The notes beneath the pieces were generated by a model that ran no database searches, was not told the origin of the DNA, and saw only the letters and a list, made by a program, of their open reading frames with translations. From Aldrovandia affinis (Eukaryota; Chordata; Actinopteri; Notacanthiformes; Halosauridae), in the NCBI GenBank assembly GCA_029706075.1, contig JAINUG010000199.1, positions 1,426,001-1,490,000 of the forward strand: a stretch of 64,000 nt of DNA, given 5' to 3'. The position numbers and the translations under genes were made by a program. Shown piece after piece: positions 62,001 to 64,000 of this stretch (its first letter is position 1; each line of letters starts with the position of its first letter).

Positions 62001-62280
62001 GGGTGACCAAGAACTCCATCCGTTCGGTGTGTTCTTCCATTATGCTGACCTGGAGAGGGATGGTCCGCTTCGTGATGTCACCAGATCCCAGCGGCTTGCC
62101 TTCCAGGGCTGTGACTGACAGGGGGGAGTCCAACGTCACCAGGGGGATTTGCAGTTGCCGGGCGAGATTGAGGTTGATGAAATCCCCAGCCGCTCTGGAA
62201 TCCAGTTTATGCGTTCCCGTTGGCGATTGTCCAGCTAGATGGTTAATGCCACAAGTTCTTCCCACTATCAATGTGCCCAT
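59032..62280 (-). pseudogene. Ty3/gypsy chromovirus pol (sushi-like), multiply broken
   Basis: Minus strand, domain order protease, reverse transcriptase, RNase H, integrase, chromodomain, typical of Ty3/gypsy chromoviruses such as fish sushi elements. Protease at about 62200 has DSRAAGDFI, with Arg where the active-site Gly of DSG is expected. The reverse transcriptase is split at about 61540/61491 and has [13 protein letters not shown] and [11 protein letters not shown], where the YxDD box reads YLED. RNase H includes [18 protein letters not shown] and [19 protein letters not shown]. The integrase has a zinc-binding block near 60200 and [14 protein letters not shown], then shifts frame repeatedly. 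The chromodomain near 59250 reads QYSVDWEGYGLVDRSWIPA. At least four frame changes plus altered protease and RT active sites mean it is inactive. Confidence 0.9.
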
Positions 62281-62700
62281 GGATAACCAGTTAATCCTTG
62301 AGCCCTTCGCCGTCGCCCACTGCAGAGCGGTCCCGGTGAGAAGAGAGGATTACATACGCTATCCGGAAGCGATCGATGGGGAATTGCGATGGTTGGAGTT
62401 TGAACGCCAGCGAACACTGCGTGATGAAACCACGACATCCCGTGGGATTACTGTCGTTTCGTTCCGGTGCCGGGAGACGTGGTTCACGAGGTAAGCTGGC
62501 TTGGGTGTTGTCCCTGGGTTCCGGGGGAGGCTGGGAGGCAGCGGTCGGGGGTTTGGTTAGCAGTAGTTCTGTGATGGTGTTGAACTGGCTGGCTGTTTGG
62601 CGGCTAAATGTGTTAAGTTATTCCGTTAGCAGAGCGATAGCCTGGTCCTGCCGTCTGATGGATACTTCCTGGTGTGCTATTTGCATTAGGCTTACTGTGC
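62281..62700 (-). pseudogene. Gypsy gag remnant
   Basis: Minus sense includes RRQDQAIALLTE at about 62655-62620 and CRGFITQCSLAFKLQPSQFP at about 62440-62380, which resemble the start of a sushi-type Gag. The remainder of gag, including the CCHC knuckle, is missing, and the sequence runs directly into the protease. A stop falls between the two. Confidence 0.6.
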
Positions 62701-62720
62701 ACAAATATAACAGTGATCCT

Positions 62721-63599
62721 ATTTGAATATATAGCAAATATGAAAAGTGTAACTTATTTTTTATGCAATGTCAACATACTGTATATGAAATATGAACAGA
62801 ACATTTTGGAGATTTAAATAGTTTATAACTTGAAGATATTTATTTACATATCACAAGCACTCCATACTTTCATCAGACTTATGCTGACACTTGGCAACCT
62901 TCCTGTCTTTAGCCACTGTGAATTTAACTGTATCCTTTAAGACCAACAAACGAGTAATTGAGTCCTGTTGAAAAAAACGAATGCATGTACTGTAACATTG
63001 TTGTACCCTATATTAACTATCGAACAGAATGGGAGTTCAGGGTTCACTGAAATCAATGAAACACGTGAAAATGTTTTTAAGTTATGTGGTTTGCCATTAA
63101 TATTTGTATTAATATTTGTCTTTGAGCTTGACAGTTGTTATTTTCCACTGATTCAGTTAAACAATACACTTTCTACTGGCAAAGAGAATACAAAATGATA
63201 TTTTTCTATTCCAGCATTCAACAAAGCTGAACTAGTATATCAAAATGTGACATCTGGGAAATGAATAAACAGTGAGTGAGAAGTGATTCAGAAACCCAAA
63301 TAGACTTTAAAAACAAGAGTAGGAAAAATTACTATTTTTAGACTAAGATCTCCAGGGTCTAAAATATAATCATTTTAGGCCATCCATTACATTAATTTTT
63401 AAGACCTATAAAAAATCATTAGACTTTTAAGAAATCATTAATTTACTGTGAATAGTGTTATTGATTTTTTGGAATTGGTAATTGTACTATCCTCTCATGC
63501 TATTGCAATGTCGCCCACAGCTGTGCAGTGCAGTGCAGTGCTTGCTCATGAGCCAGTGACTAATTTACCCTACTTATATTATCTTTCTGATAACAACTG
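62721..63599. other. No gene seen
   Basis: AT-rich unique sequence to the right of the gypsy element. No 5' LTR of the gypsy element could be recognised here, so that end is truncated. A short CAGTG repeat is at 63521-63540. Confidence 0.5.
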
Positions 63600-63819
63600 G
63601 TAACCTGTACAATAAGTGTCTGGCGGGTAGCTAGGGGATGCTGATTCAGCTGTAACTCATGGAATCCTGGCCAAGTTAATCCCACCCTACCCCAGTGGGA
63701 AATGTGTCTATGGATCTCCAACAGGCTACTGGCACAGCCATGATTTGAATGCCTGTAGCAATGTCTGCAGGGCCCAGAGTGCAAGAGCACATTTACAACC
63801 TGAGCCATCTGGGAGCCCA
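63600..63819 (-). mobile_element. tRNA-derived SINE (diverged)
   Basis: On the minus strand it starts GGGCTCCCAGATGGCTCAGG (A-box region), then GCTCTTGCACTCTGGGCCC and a degenerate B box GCATTCAAATCATGG. The body CCCACTGGGGTAGGGTGGG follows. The promoter boxes are mutated, so it is an old copy. Confidence 0.6.
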
Positions 63820-64000
63820 ATGTTTCTGTTTTAAAATAATTTGTAAAGGTAATATGCAGCATTTATCAGCAAACATAGCAATTTTCTATTGCATTAAACA
63901 TTGTTTAGTAAAATGATCCCAACAGAGGATATTGGTTTCAACCACTGGACAATATATGAAGCAGTGAACCATCACTTTTTTTCGTTTTTTGCTTCAAATC

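Noticed and set aside
59275..62494. Several plus-strand frames of 65-184 codons
   Set aside because: Antisense shadows of the GC-rich gypsy pol region.

Overview
The window is vertebrate nuclear DNA, almost certainly from a ray-finned fish. The evidence is one host gene with teleost-like spliced exons (brinp3) and a repeat complement typical of fish: several Tc1/mariner families, hAT elements and their short derivatives, a CR1 and an L2 LINE, a Ty3/gypsy chromovirus, and DANA/Mermaid-type and other tRNA-derived SINEs. There are no operons, bacterial genes, CRISPR arrays, rRNA genes or free-standing tRNA genes.

The host gene is on the minus strand. Five coding exons, whose splice phases fit one another, encode the first ~306 residues of a BRINP3-like neural MACPF protein: 36793-36600 (signal peptide and start), 24022-23832, 21552-21362, 696-591 and 252-16. 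The large C-terminal exon lies beyond position 1. A candidate TATA promoter and non-coding first exon lie near 51.37-50.85 kb. Everything from about 0.3 to 50 kb is therefore intron or 5' region of this gene.

Layout by region: 0-1 kb holds two brinp3 exons. 1.4-4.2 kb holds a hAT with a nearly full-length transposase and a Tc1 remnant. 8.2-9 kb holds a decayed C2H2 zinc-finger gene copy. 10.4-13.5 kb is a run of fold-back elements, some nested. 15-20.5 kb holds three Tc1 families with inserts. 21.4-24 kb holds two brinp3 exons around another Tc1. 25.8-26.3 kb is a solo LTR. 27.5-29.4 kb is a near-perfect 945-bp tandem duplication. 30-34.5 kb is a CR1 LINE split by a small element carrying pieces of a SWIM-type protein and a THAP protein in convergent orientation. 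34.8-36.3 kb is a Tc1 split by a hAT. 36.6-36.9 kb is the first coding exon. 38-44.6 kb holds more Tc1 and hAT copies, one with a paralogous empty site. 44.6-52.6 kb is largely unique sequence. 52.6-62.7 kb is a dense stack of hAT, LTRs, an L2 LINE, a SINE and a gypsy chromovirus.

No mobile-element gene seen here is fully intact. Several (the hAT at 1.4 kb, the Tc1 at 40.7 kb, the L2 at 55 kb) carry only a few disabling changes, which suggests fairly recent activity. Family assignments rest on motifs recognised by eye, not on database searches.
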